Shown piece by piece: positions 9,662 to 19,317 of a stretch of DNA of 32,133 nucleotides. Within the stretch, counting starts at the first letter, position 1, and each line of letters starts with the position of its first letter. Location: contig JAAUTS010000016.1 of NCBI GenBank assembly GCA_012031345.1, positions 1-32,133 of the forward strand. The letters are read 5' to 3'. The stretch comes from Blastochloris sp. Lineage in GTDB: Bacteria; Verrucomicrobiota; Verrucomicrobiia; Methylacidiphilales; JAAUTS01. The position numbers and the translations under genes are program-made. Under the pieces are notes generated by a model that was not told the origin of the DNA, searched no databases, and saw only the letters and a list, made by a program, of their open reading frames with translations.

Positions 9662-9681
9662 CGGGCGAGGGTTCCCGCCCG
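9662..9681 (-). terminator. Possible weak terminator after apaG
   Basis: A GC-rich hairpin (arms CGGGCG at 9662-9667 and CGCCCG at 9676-9681, 8-base loop) lies ten bases beyond the apaG stop in the direction of apaG transcription. It lacks a U-tract, so it is a weak candidate only. Confidence 0.35.
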
Positions 9682-9691
9682 CCGAGTTTGG

Positions 9692-10099
9692 TCAGGAATC
9701 CGGAGCTGGGCTGGGGTCGGGGATGGTCATTTTGAAGCTGGGGATGCGGACGATGATTTTTTGGCCTTCCTCATCCTGGCCGTGGTAGGCGCCTTCGGCG
9801 GTGCTGCTGGTGTCGATGAGGTGATAGTTGTTGTAGTGGTATTGATCTCCGGAACTGAGACGGGGGAACTGGCCCATGACGCCGTCGCCTTCGATCATGA
9901 GTTTCATGCCCTGATGATTGGTCACGATCCATTTGCGGCCCAGGATGGTGATGATGCGTGGGCTGTCGTTATGGATGGTGATGTAGTAGGCGAAACGGTG
10001 GGGTCGATGGGCTGGGTTGTCCGAGGCGGGAACATAGCTGACTCGGTCCACATGAACCCAGAGACCTGCCACTTCCTGATATTTGGAACCTTCCGCCAC
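9692..10099 (-). CDS. apaG: ApaG-domain protein
   Basis: A 135-residue protein made almost entirely of an ApaG (DUF525) domain, a small immunoglobulin-like beta-sandwich. Family members are linked to Mg/Co tolerance in enterobacteria, but their biochemical role is not settled. Diagnostic text includes HRFAYYITIHNDSPRIITILGRKWIVT, GDGVMGQFPRLSSGDQYHYNNY and the final IPSFKMTIPDP. The start used is a GTG at 10099 before MAEGSKYQEV; no strong ribosome-binding site is seen. It is not next to ksgA or apaH, its usual partners elsewhere. Confidence 0.92.
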   Translation of the reverse strand: MAEGSKYQEVAGLWVHVDRVSYVPASDNPAHRPHRFAYYITIHNDSPRIITILGRKWIVTNHQGMKLMIEGDGVMGQFPRLSSGDQYHYNNYHLIDTSSTAEGAYHGQDEEGQKIIVRIPSFKMTIPDPSPAPDS

Positions 10100-10185
10100 G
10101 GGTCGAGTGAATCAGTGAAGGAGGGAGGAACTCAAGTTTCTTTTCTCAGTTATTTACTTTAGAGGATTTATAAGTTTGCCTGGAT

Positions 10186-11470
10186 TCAGAAGGGAATGAA
10201 TGCGCTTTTTAGGAGGGGGCCCAGGGTCTGGAGGGAGGGTTCGTCGCCGGGGAAGCGATGGGTGCCTACGAGGATGAGGCAGGAGAGGGCGAAGCCGAGT
10301 TGGGTGAGCAGCCAGCCCCAGATTTTTTGGCCGGAAGAGGCCTGAGAAGAAAAGAGAGGGAGACGTTTGGAAAGAACCAGCAAAACGGCATGGATCATGA
10401 AAAAGGGAAGCCATTGCAGAAAGAAACTGCGCGGAGGCAGCCAGGATGCGGAGCAGAGCCAGGGGTTGGAAAGAAGGAGAGCAGAGGCCAGGAAGCAGGC
10501 GGAGCTAGCCAACCAGGAACGATCACGTCCGCCCAGAGGCAGGTAGAGATATTGTCGCAGGATATGATGGTGGAAGACATGCCAGCGTCGCCAAAACGCG
10601 GCAGGGGAGCAGGCCAGGAGGGGGAAGAAAAAGTTGGAGCGTAGTTCCAGACCGAAGAGGCGGACGATTCCGATGACGAGGTCGTAGTGAGCGGAGAGCC
10701 AGAGAAACCAAAGGAGGGCATGGCTGAGGATTTGAAACCAAGCGTGGAGGAAGGAGGGGGGGCTGCCTTCCTGAATGCCGAGAGGAAGCCAGAGATGGAG
10801 TTGGAAAAGGGTGAATTTTCCCATACCAATGAGCAGGATGCGAGCGGCGGGCCAGAGGGTGAGGGGGAAGGCTTGCGAGTCGCGCAGAATTTCGGAGGGT
10901 TTCAGGTTGAGAAGTTGAATAAGTTGGGGAAGAAAAAGAATGTAGCCGAGATGTTCCAGAAAGGGCTGGGCTTGGATTTCACGACGTTGCCATTGATCTT
11001 CATAAAGCAGGTAGCGGAGAGAGAATCCGAGGACGAGCGTGGCCGCCACCAGAGCCAGAAGTTGGGCTGGGAGGGGAAGAGCAAGGGCAGGAGTTTCGGG
11101 ACCAGGATGCTGCCGCAGGCCAGAACGGCCCAAAACAGGAGGCGATGCGGCAAAGGCTGCTCCGGGTGGACGAAAGAGAAGACATGCGTAGAGCAGGGCG
11201 GAGAAGCCGAGAAGGTAGAGACCGAGGAAGGGTTCCACCTTGATCCAAAAGGCGAGACAGCGAGAGACCCAGGACCAAAGGGGCATGACCACGGCAGCGG
11301 GCGAGATTGAGGACGCTGAGGATGCCGGCCAGAGACCAGAGGTAGGTGTGCTCGTAGTGTTTGGTGGCACCCACCCAGAAGTAAACGGCAAAGACCGGGC
11401 TTAGGATCAGGAGGTAACACAAAAACCAGCCGAGGAGCTGGCGCAGACCTTTTTTTGGCGTGGCGGCCAT
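10186..11470 (-). CDS. MBOAT-like membrane protein, one frameshift
   Basis: A polytopic membrane protein of about 427 residues related to the MBOAT (AlgI/DltB) O-acyltransferases, which move acyl groups onto polysaccharides or other acceptors at the membrane. The best evidence is the family signature FWRRWHVFHHHILRQYLYLPLGG, very close to the AlgI motif. Many hydrophobic segments precede and follow it. The first 58 residues (from the ATG at 11470, MAATPKKGLRQLLGWFL) and the rest lie in different frames; removing one G at 11298-11301 joins them. The later WHG-type motif with the catalytic histidine is not evident: the equivalent place reads LSNPWLCSASW. It may be inactive or use a different residue. 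It is divergent from the lycopene cyclase, with a likely shared promoter region at 11471-11551. The acceptor is unknown. Confidence 0.75.
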
Positions 11471-11551
11471 GGATGAGTTAAGCTGTGATGCAAGGCAGAG
11501 GCCAAGGAGAATCCGCCGCAATCCATCTTGCTCCGGGAGACCGCCCTGCCC
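11471..11551. promoter_or_regulatory. Divergent intergenic region, MBOAT-like / lycopene cyclase
   Basis: An 81-base gap between divergent starts. It must contain 5' signals for both genes if the chosen starts are right, though both frames have upstream TTG alternatives (11521 on the minus strand, 11528 on the plus strand) that would shrink it. No specific motif is recognised. Confidence 0.35.
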
Positions 11552-12302
11552 ATGATGTTTTTTATTGTGACGTATCTACAATTTCATTGGATCTTTAATC
11601 TGCCACTGCTGCTTTTTGCCGGAGCCTTGGCAGGGACTGCTTTTTGGCAGGGGCCAGTTTTGATGACGGGAGCTTTGGTGTTGGTGGTGGTGATGATTTT
11701 TACCACGCCCTGGGATAATTATGCGGTGGCGCAGGGGATTTGGGGTTTTCCGAGGGAACGTTATTCGGTCAAGGTTTGGCATTTGCCCGTGGAGGAGTAT
11801 GCCTTTTTCATCATCGAATCCGTGCAGGTGATGTTGTTGACCTTTTGGCTGTTGACGGTGTTGCCCGAGGCGGGAGGGGCTGGGGGTGGCTGGTCGCTGA
11901 CAGATCCGCGCCTGGGGATTGCAGTGGCTGTGGTTTTGTTAGCCTGGCTGGGCTTGGGTCTGTGGGGACGGAAAAAGATTCATGCCCGCTCCAGGTATCA
12001 TTACGCATGGCATTTGTTGTTTTGGTTTGTTCCGGTGATCCTTTTGCAATGGGTGATCGCCTGGGATGTGATCCTGCCTCGCTGGCCCGCGATCCTGGCG
12101 GCGACGCTGGGGGTGGGGACGTATTTATCCTGGGCAGATTACTTGGCGATCGATCGGGGGATTTGGCATTTTGACCAGAAGCAGATTACGGGGCACAAGA
12201 TCGGCAGGAAGATGCCATGGGAAGAAGCGGTTTTTTTTTTATCTGACAGCCTTTTTGGTGGCGCAAAGTTTTGTCATGTTGCTGCCGGAGGGTTTGAGGT
12301 AA
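11552..12302 (+). CDS. CarR/CrtYcd-type lycopene cyclase, frameshift near the 3' end
   Basis: A small integral-membrane lycopene cyclase with two tandem copies of the lycopene-cyclase domain known from actinobacterial CrtYc/CrtYd and fungal CarRA. It forms beta-type rings on lycopene. The first copy has TTPWDNYAVAQGIWGFPRE and LPVEEYAFF. The second has SWADYLAIDRGIWHF and MPWEEAVFF. The acidic PWDN and EE residues typical of the family are present. A T10 run at 12231-12240 has one base too many; removing it restores YLTAFLVAQSFVMLLPEGLR and a stop at 12300-12302, for 249 residues and about seven membrane helices. Start is the ATG at 11552, with a GGGAG 12 bases upstream. No phytoene synthase or desaturase is in the window, so the rest of the carotenoid pathway must be elsewhere. 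Confidence 0.88.
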
Positions 12303-12402
12303 AAGAACTCGCTTAGTTTGTGCTGCTTGTGCTTGCATGGGCTGATCCAATCTACAATCCGATGATGGAACCAGAACCATGCTGTCGCCCGGAGTGCTTG
12401 CC

Positions 12403-13451
12403 ATGAGAGCATATCCGCTACCCAAAGAGGATGTGGATTACATTCTTTGTAAGACGGCATCTCTATGGGAAGAGCTCAGAGGCGGGCGCTTATTTATCAC
12501 CGGGGGAACTGGTTTCTTTGGGTGTTGGCTATTGGAGTCTTTGTTGGCGGCGAACCAAAAATTTCAATTAAAACTCGAAGTGGTGGTTCTTACCCGGAAT
12601 TTGCGGCGCTTCGGGGAGAGAATGCCACATCTTTGCCGGGGCCCCTGGATTTTCCAGGAAGGAGACGTTCGCGATTTTAAGTTTCCTCCGGGGAATTTTC
12701 CCACGTCATTCATGCTGGAACCACCTCGGGATACGCCGTGGAGGCGTTGGAGATGTTTGACACCATAGTTCGGGGGACCCAGCGGGTGCTTGATTTTGCC
12801 GTTCAAAAAAAAGTTTCCTCCTTTCTTATGATCAGTTCAGGAGCGGTTTACGGACGGCAACCGGAAGGTATGGAGAAAATCCCGGAAACTTATCTGGGCG
12901 CACCCACACCGCAGGATGCTCAGGCTGCCTATGGGGAGGGCAAGCGTGCGGCGGAGCTGTTGTGTGCGATCCAGCAACGGAATCATCTTTTAGGGATCAG
13001 AGTGGCTCGTTGTTTTGCTTTTGTGGGGCCACATCTCCCGCTCGACAGCCACTTTGCGGTGGGAAACTTTATTCGTGACGCCCTACAGGGTGGCCCCATC
13101 CGAATCCAAGGGGATGGGACAACAGTGCGTTCTTACCTGTATGCAGCGGATTTGATGGTGCAACTCTTCACACTTATGATCAAAGGGCCGGCCGGAAGTT
13201 GTGTGAACATTGGTTCGGAAGATGCCCTGTCAATGAGGGAATTGGCCGGAGTAGTGGCATCGGTTTTATGTCCAGGTGCAGAGGTGGAGATTGCAGGGAA
13301 ATATGCGGGCGGTCCCGTCCACCGTTACGTCCCTGATACCTCCTTGGCACGAAAAATACTGGAAACGGAATCGTCCCTATCCCTGGAGGAAGCGCTGAAG
13401 CGGACGGCGCTCTGGGTTCAGGGTGGGGTGAGGAAGGAGGAAGATTTATGA
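12403..13451 (+). CDS. NAD-dependent NDP-sugar epimerase/dehydratase (extended SDR), one frameshift
   Basis: An extended short-chain dehydrogenase acting on a nucleotide sugar, and the first gene of a sugar-modifying operon. The Rossmann motif is G34-G-T-G37-F-F-G40 (LFITGGTGFFG), with SSGAVYG and the catalytic Y177-x3-K181 (YGEGK). The C-terminal part (RSYLYAADLMVQLF, NIGSEDALSMRELA) is typical of sugar-4,6-dehydratase/epimerase/decarboxylase relatives. A missing T in the TTTT run 12696-12699 breaks the frame; restoring it yields FSHVIHAGTTSGYAVEALE and a 349-residue protein. The start ATG at 12403 has GGAG upstream. Its stop overlaps the next start by four bases (ATGA), showing translational coupling. 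The exact reaction (epimerase, ketoreductase or decarboxylase) cannot be assigned. Confidence 0.85.
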
Positions 13452-14658
13452 TCCAAAAAAGTTTTTTAAGGAATTGCCCTATTTGTCAGGAAGTCAAAGG
13501 ATGGAGGCTTCATGGTCAACGTTTCACACTCTCCGAAGATCATCCATTAAAGGAGGGTTATGACGTGGTGGCCTGTGAGTCCTGTGGTTTTGTTTTTGCC
13601 GACACGGCCGTTTCTCAGGAAGACTACGATCGTTACTATGCTTCCCTGTCAAAATATGCAGATGCAGCGACGTCCACGGGAGGAGGCGCTTTGTCCTGGG
13701 ATGCGGCGCGCTTAAAGGAGACGGCGGAGTTGTTGGCCCGCTTCGAGCCGAATCGGGATGCGTGGATTTTGGATATGGGTTGCGCCAGCGGCGGTATGTT
13801 GAAGGCGTTGCAGGACTTGGGTTATGGCAGGCTGGCGGGCATCGACCCCTCTCCGGGTTGTGCTCAAGCCACACGAAATCTGACGGGTGCGGAGACTTGG
13901 ACGGGGACACTTTTCAAATGCCCCGGTTGGAAGGCTTGGACGGTGTGATTCTGAGTCATGTGGTGGAGCATGTCCGCGATCCGGTGCCCGCACTGGAGCG
14001 CATGGGCGCGGTTTTAAAAATCGGAGGCTGGCTGTATGTGGAAGTTCCTGATGCGATGCGTTACGCGGAGTGTCTGATCGCCCCGTTTCAGGATTTTAAT
14101 ACGGAACACATCAATCATTTTTCATTATTATGTTTGGAGAATCTATTGAAGATGGCCGGATTTGAGGTGGTGCAGGGTGGCTCCAAAACAATTTTATCCG
14201 CGCCCCAAATGCCCTATCCTGCCATCTGGGTGTTGGGACGCAAAGTTGGTCCGCGCGGAGAAAGTCCGTCGGTTGTTCCGGATCAGGACTTGGTCCCGGC
14301 CCTGGTGGGATACATCACGGCATCAGGTAAATTACTGCAAAGCCTGGATCAACGTTTGCAATCCATCATCAGCCGTCATGAGAGCTTGATTGTGTGGGGG
14401 ACGGGACAACTCACTCTCAAATTGCTTGCGGAAACCTGCCTCGGAAGGGCATCGATCCGGGCCTTTGTAGATACGAACCCTGTGCATCAGGGGAAGTTTC
14501 TACATGGTGTTCCTATTCTATCACCATCCGGGCTTGCCGGAATGAAAGATCCGATTTTAGCCGCCTCCCTCATCAATCAGCAGTCCATTATTGACAGCAT
14601 CGGAGGTCTGGGAATTTCCAATCGAGTCTACACTTTGAAAGAGGAGTTGTTCTCATGA
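13448..14658 (+). CDS. Zinc-binding NDP-hexose C-methyltransferase type enzyme, one frameshift
   Basis: A SAM-dependent methyltransferase with the three-part layout of sugar C-methyltransferases (TylC3-like). The N-terminal zinc module has cysteines C10-P-I-C13 and C43-E-S-C46. The class I SAM domain has ILDMGCASGGMLKAL (D109-G115), ILSHVVEHVRDPVPALE and FNTEHINHFS. The C-terminal Rossmann-like domain starts IVWGTGQLTLKLL and continues AFVDTNPVHQGKFLHGVPI. One T is missing at 13911-13914; with it, the 403-residue total equals family size. It would add a methyl branch to a keto-sugar, as relatives do. A strong AAGGAGG site precedes the ATG at 13448. Its TGA overlaps the next ATG (ATGA at 14655). 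Confidence 0.86.
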
Positions 14659-16471
14659 AGATGCGTTTGGCGGATTATGTTGCCCAAAGGTTGGCAGACG
14701 AGGGTGTCCGTCATGTTTTTATGGTCACGGGCGGTGGAGCCATGCACTTGAATGATGCGATAGGCCGCGAGCCGCGTTTGCGGTATGTCTGCAATCATCA
14801 CGAACAAGCGTGCGCCATGGCGGCGGAAGGGTATGCGAGAGTCAGTGGAAAGGTGGGGGTGTTGAATGTCACGACAGGTCCGGGTGCCATCAATGCGTTG
14901 AATGGAGTTTACGGAGCTTACACCGATTCGATCCCCATGCTGGTCTTGTCCGGGCAGGTCAAGCGTGAGACCTTGTTGACTCAAAGGGGTTTGTTAGGGA
15001 GCTTGAGACAGTTGGGGGATCAGGAGTTGGCCGTGGTGGATATGGTCAGACATATTACGAAGTTTGCAGTGACGGTCACTGAGCCGGAGAGCATACGTTT
15101 GCACCTGGAGCGGGCCTTACATCTGGCTGTTTCTGGCCGGCCCGGTCCATGCTGGCTTGATATTCCGGTGGATGTGCAGGGCGCGATGATTGACTCTTCC
15201 GCGCTTCAACCTTACGCCTTTGAAACGGATGCTCTCCAAGGGCAGACTCCAGATCTTGCGTGCCTCTGTGACAGTTTAGTGGAAAGGATGGGGCAGGCGC
15301 AACGGCCCGTATTGATGGCAGGCACCGGGGTGCGGCTGGCGGGTGCTCTGCCCGTATTTCAACGTGTTGTCAAAAAATTGGGGATTCCTGTAACAACCGC
15401 GTGGACACATGATTTGCTGCCTTCCGATGATCCTCATTTTTGTGGGCGCCCAGGCTCGATCGGGGATCGGGCGGGGAATTTTACCGTTCAAAACAGTGAT
15501 TGTTTGTTGATTATTGGCTCAAGGTTGAACATCAGACAGGTCAGTTACAATTGGGGTAATTTTGCCAGGCATGCCTATAAGATCCAGGTTGATGTTGATC
15601 TGGCAGAGTTGATAAAACCCATGGTATCGGTCGATCTTCCAATATGTGCGGACGCCGGAGTTTTTTGCGTGAATTTGAGGCGGCGCTGGAGAGAAAGAAA
15701 GACCGCGTCCCAGGTCATGGGGAGTGGCTGGAGTGGTGCCAACAGCGCCGCAGGAGCTATCCCGTTTTTCAGCCGCAAAGACATCTTTCCTCCGACCAGG
15801 CGATCAATCCTTACCATTTCATGCATGAGTTGTTTCGAGGCTTGGGAGAGACGGACATCATTGTCTGTGGAAACGCGACGGCCTGCATTGTCACGTTTCA
15901 GTCCGCCATGTTAAAAGTGGGGCAACGTCTTTTTTCCAACTCGGGTTCGGCATCCATGGGGTATGACCTGCCTGCGTCAATCGGAGCGGCCGTGGCCGGA
16001 GATGGGCGACGGGTGATTTGTCTGGCGGGTGATGGAAGTCTTCAGATGAATCTGCAAGAGTTGCAAACCTGGGCCTTGCATCGCTGGCCCATCAAACTGT
16101 TTATTTTGAATAATGGGGGTTATTTGTCGATCCGACAGACTCAGACAAACTTTTTCGGTCAGGCGGTGGGTGCTGGAGAAGAAAGTGGTGTGACTTGTCC
16201 GGATTTTGTGGCGGTGGCCAGGGCTTTTGGTCTTCCTGCGCGTCGCTTGGAGGAAGGGCAGTTCCAGGACAGTCTCCAGGAAATTTTGGAGTCCAGGAGC
16301 CCTGAACTAATTGAGGTGGTTCTGGATCGCAGGCAGGGCTTCGAGCCTAAGTTGAGTTCCAGAAAATTGCCGGATGGCCGCATGGTGTCCTCTCCTCTGG
16401 AAGACATGGCACCCTTCTTGGACCGGGATGAATTGAGAAAAAACATGCTGGTTCCCCTTTTGGAGGATTGA
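14655..16471 (+). CDS. ThDP-dependent enzyme of the acetolactate-synthase/YerE group, one frameshift
   Basis: A thiamine-diphosphate enzyme of about 605 residues with the full acetolactate-synthase-like architecture. The N-terminal Pyr domain has the conserved glutamate E50 (NHHEQACAMAAEGYAR). The middle domain has VLMAGTGVRLAGA. The C-terminal PP domain has the ThDP/Mg motif G459-D-G-S ending at N486-N487 (ILNNGGYLSIRQTQTNFFG). One T is missing in the T6 run 15661-15666; restoring it joins DAGVFLREFEAALE. Relatives in sugar clusters (such as YerE) attach a two-carbon unit to a keto-sugar to form a branched sugar. Its place between a C-methyltransferase and an FkbM methyltransferase favours that role over branched-chain amino acid synthesis. 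No small subunit (ilvN) is present. The donor and acceptor are unknown. Confidence 0.86.
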
Positions 16472-16475
16472 TGGA

Positions 16476-17590
16476 ATGAAGCTGAATTTGGATCGGATTT
16501 TGGAGAACAAGAGCCCGGCCTACGTCCCTTGGTCCGGGGTTCCGCTGCTGGTTTACGGGGCCGGGCATTGTGGCCGCGAAACCGCCGGAATACTTTTGAG
16601 GCAGGGTTTTGAGGTGCTTGGTTTTATCGATGAGCGGGCGGACACTTTAGGCAGGGTGGAGGACAAGCCCTGCTGGAGGCCGGACTGTGATGACCTTTTT
16701 CAAAAGGCCCAGGCTGGAGTTGGCGTGGTGGTGGCGGTTTTTAACTATACGGTGGATGCGGGTGCCATTGTCGAGAAGTTGTGGGCTTACGGATTTACGC
16801 GGGTGATTTCTTACCTAGAGTTTTTGGAGTGTTTTCAGGTGAATGAATCGAACAAGTATTGGTTTGCCCCGCGGGATTTTTTTGGAAACACGAAGCGGAT
16901 TTGCGGGAGACTTATGAAATCTGGGAGGATGAGCGCAGTCGGGAACTTTATCTGGAGGCCTTAAGTCTGCGTTGTCATCATGACAACACGGCGTTGAGGG
17001 AGCCGGATCGTGCCAGACAGTATTTTCCCATGGACCTTCCCGGGTTACCAGAGCCGGTTCGCCTGATTGATGGAGGAGCCTTTGTCGGGGACAGCATCGA
17101 GGCCATGGTCCGGGCGGGCGTCAGGATCGAGGCTGTGGCCGCATTTGAACCGGATGCGGGCAACTTCGTTCAGTTGAAAGACACGGTGACAAGGCTGGAG
17201 TTGGCCCCTGCTCTTTTGTTTCCATGTGGTCTTCTGGATCGTGCCGGAAGCGCACGATTTCAGTCAGGATTGGGTGCCGCCAGTGGTAGTTATGGCGGGG
17301 AGGAATCCATCCCGATGGTGTCACTGGATGAGAGCCTGCCTGAATTCGGCCCGACCCTGATCAAGCTGGATATTGAAGGAGCCGAGCCAGCGGCACTGGC
17401 GGGTGCGCGTCAAATGATTACGGCACATTCCCCCCGTTTGGCGGTTTGCCTTTATCACACCCCGGAGCACCTCTGGGAGCTTCCCCGACTGATGAAAGAA
17501 TTGAACCCAAGTTATCGTCTTTTTTTGCGATATCATGGTCACAATGGTTTTGATTTGGTTGCTTATGCGATTCCCTCATCTGATTTTTGA
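16476..17590 (+). CDS. FkbM-family methyltransferase with an N-terminal Rossmann module, one frameshift
   Basis: A predicted SAM-dependent O-methyltransferase of the FkbM family, often found in glycan loci. Residues 23-60 contain a nucleotide-binding-like segment, VYGAGHCGRETAGILL (GAGxxG at 28-33) followed by VLGFIDERAD. This resembles the C-terminal module of the upstream C-methyltransferase. After a missing T in the T7 run 16877-16883, the methyltransferase core reads RLIDGGAFVGDSIEAM, AVAAFEPDAGNF, IPMVSLDESL, TLIKLDIEGAEPAALAGA and LAVCLYHTPEHLWELP, all typical FkbM text. Total 371 residues. It begins four bases after the ThDP-enzyme stop, with GGAGG upstream, so it is in the same operon. 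The methyl acceptor is unknown. Confidence 0.88.
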
Positions 17591-18221
17591 TTTGGATGGA
17601 ACGTTGATTGATTCTCTTCCGGGAATTCAACGGTCTTTGTCGGTGGCTTTGGGAAAAGTCCTTCCAGCCCGCGAGCTTCCAGACCTTAAGCCGTGGGTGG
17701 GTCCCCCGTTGCGTAGCATGTTGGGTCGGATTTGGCCGGATTTGAGTGAGGCGAAGCTGGGGGAGTTGTTGCAGGAGTTCCGGACACATTATGATGCGGA
17801 GGGCTTTTTGGCTTCAGAACCCTACAGGGGGGCTGAAGAAATTTTGTCCGGGATTAGGGAGTCAGGCAGCACCCTTTTTTTGCTGACGAACAAACCTGCC
17901 CTGCCCACCGAAAGGATCCTGGAGTTTCTTGATTGGAAACGTCATTTTTCTTCGGTGTATTGTCCGGACAGTCACGGGAAAGTCTTTGAAAGCAAAGAGC
18001 TTGGTGCGAGGTTGTTGGTTGAAGCGGAGGGCCTTGCTCCGAATCCGGATTGCTTGGCTTTGGTTGGAGATTCGCTGGACGATGCCAGGGCGGCGCAAAG
18101 CTGTGGGGCCTTTTTTATCGCAGCCCAATATGGTTACGGGAAAGTGACAGAACAGGAGGAGTGTCCCATACATCTCAGGATAGAAAGTCTTTCCCAACTC
18201 AAGGAAGTCCTGCTTCAATGA
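17565..18221 (+). CDS. HAD-superfamily phosphatase (phosphoglycolate-phosphatase-like)
   Basis: A 218-residue HAD hydrolase with the catalytic motif D9-L-D11-G-T (HLIFDLDGTLIDS), motif II in FLLTNKPALP and a late VGDSLDDARAAQSCG segment with the metal-binding aspartates. The helical cap after motif I fits the phosphoglycolate phosphatase/beta-phosphoglucomutase class. It would remove a phosphate from a small metabolite. In this operon, next to a NeuB-like synthase, the likely substrate is a sugar phosphate, as in 9-phosphate dephosphorylation in nonulosonic acid routes. I chose the ATG at 17565, which overlaps the FkbM stop by 26 bases; an upstream ATG at 17535 would add non-conserved residues. 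It is intact. Confidence 0.88.
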   Translation: MRFPHLIFDLDGTLIDSLPGIQRSLSVALGKVLPARELPDLKPWVGPPLRSMLGRIWPDLSEAKLGELLQEFRTHYDAEGFLASEPYRGAEEILSGIRESGSTLFLLTNKPALPTERILEFLDWKRHFSSVYCPDSHGKVFESKELGARLLVEAEGLAPNPDCLALVGDSLDDARAAQSCGAFFIAAQYGYGKVTEQEECPIHLRIESLSQLKEVLLQ

Positions 18222-18236
18222 CGAAAGAAGACACCT

Positions 18237-19317
18237 ATGATACAGCGTGATTTTTTTGAAGAGTTATTTGTTTTGGAAATGGCAAACAACCACTGGGGCA
18301 AGTTGGATCGTGCTCTTAAGATTGTGGCCGAGTTTTCTAAAATTGTCCGATTCAACAATGTTCGTGCGGTGATCAAACTGCAATTCCGTGATGTGGATGG
18401 ATTCATCCACAAGGATTTCCGGTCCCGATCCGACATTCGCTACATTAAAAAAACCCTGGACACAAAAATGTCCAAGGAAAACTTTGGCATACTGGTGGAG
18501 GCCATACGTAAATCGGGATGTATCCCCAGTGCGACTCCTTTTGATGAAGCTTCGGTCGATTTGTGTGATGAGCTTGAGCTGCCATTGATCAAGTTGGCAA
18601 GTTCCGACATCAATGACTGGTTTCTTATTGAGCGCATCGCCAAATGTGGCAAACCCGTCATTGCTTCTTCCGGCGGCTCCTCGGTTAAGGACACGGATGA
18701 CCTGGTGACTTTTTTTGCCAACCGCAAGATTCCCCTGGCACTCAATCATTGCGTCTCACTTTATCCGACGGAGGACAGGGATCTGCAATTGAATCAAATC
18801 GATTATCTGCGTGCACGTTACCCACAGAATACCATAGGTTTTCCACGCATGAGTATCATGACTGGGAGACCAGCATGGCCGTGGCGTATGCCAAGGGAGC
18901 CCGCACTTTTGAGCGGCACATTGACATCGAGGGAGACGGGATCACGGTGTCTCCTTACTGCTCGCTTCCGCAGCAGATTGACACTTGGTTCAAGGCGTTT
19001 CGCCGGGTCAAAGCCATGTGCGGGCATCCCGGAACAGTCAAAAGAACCTGCCCGCCGGAGGAGGTCAAGTATCTGGACGGCTTGGTTCGTGGCGTTTACG
19101 CCAAACAAGATCTTCCGCACGGACATGCCTTGAAGGCGGAAGATCTGTATCTTGCGATCCCGCTGCAAAAAGGTCAGTTATCCTGTCGTGAGATCATGAG
19201 TGGACAAATGCTTTTGGCTGACATCAAAAAGACGAGCCGCTCATGGTGACCCAAGTGGACAGTCCTTATGCCTACGACGACGACTTGAAGAGTCTCATTT
19301 ATGAACGCGGGATTTGA
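18237..19317 (+). CDS. NeuB-family (N-acetylneuraminate synthase-like) enzyme, two frameshifts
   Basis: A PEP-dependent condensing enzyme of the NeuB/SpsE family. NeuB enzymes join phosphoenolpyruvate to a keto- or amino-sugar to make nine-carbon acids. TIM-barrel signatures are [47 protein letters not shown] and [10 protein letters not shown]. After a missing T at 18839-18842 it continues [28 protein letters not shown]. The C-terminal SAF (antifreeze-like) domain follows ([21 protein letters not shown]). A second missing base at A5 19226-19230 restores [14 protein letters not shown] and a stop at 19315-19317, for 360 residues. The ERHIDI text replaces the EKHFT of true sialic acid synthases, and there is no NeuA or NeuC nearby. 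The substrate therefore may not be ManNAc. Confidence 0.85.

Noticed and set aside
10258-11310. Plus-strand open frames antisense to the MBOAT-like gene
   Set aside because: Very Gly/Glu/Lys-rich mirror of a Leu/Ser/Pro-rich membrane protein; the FWRRWH signature on the minus strand decides the coding strand.
15644-16471. Separate small ThDP-binding subunit
   Set aside because: It is the C-terminal domain of the gene starting at 14655, separated only by one missing T in a T6 run; the joined length matches single-chain family members.
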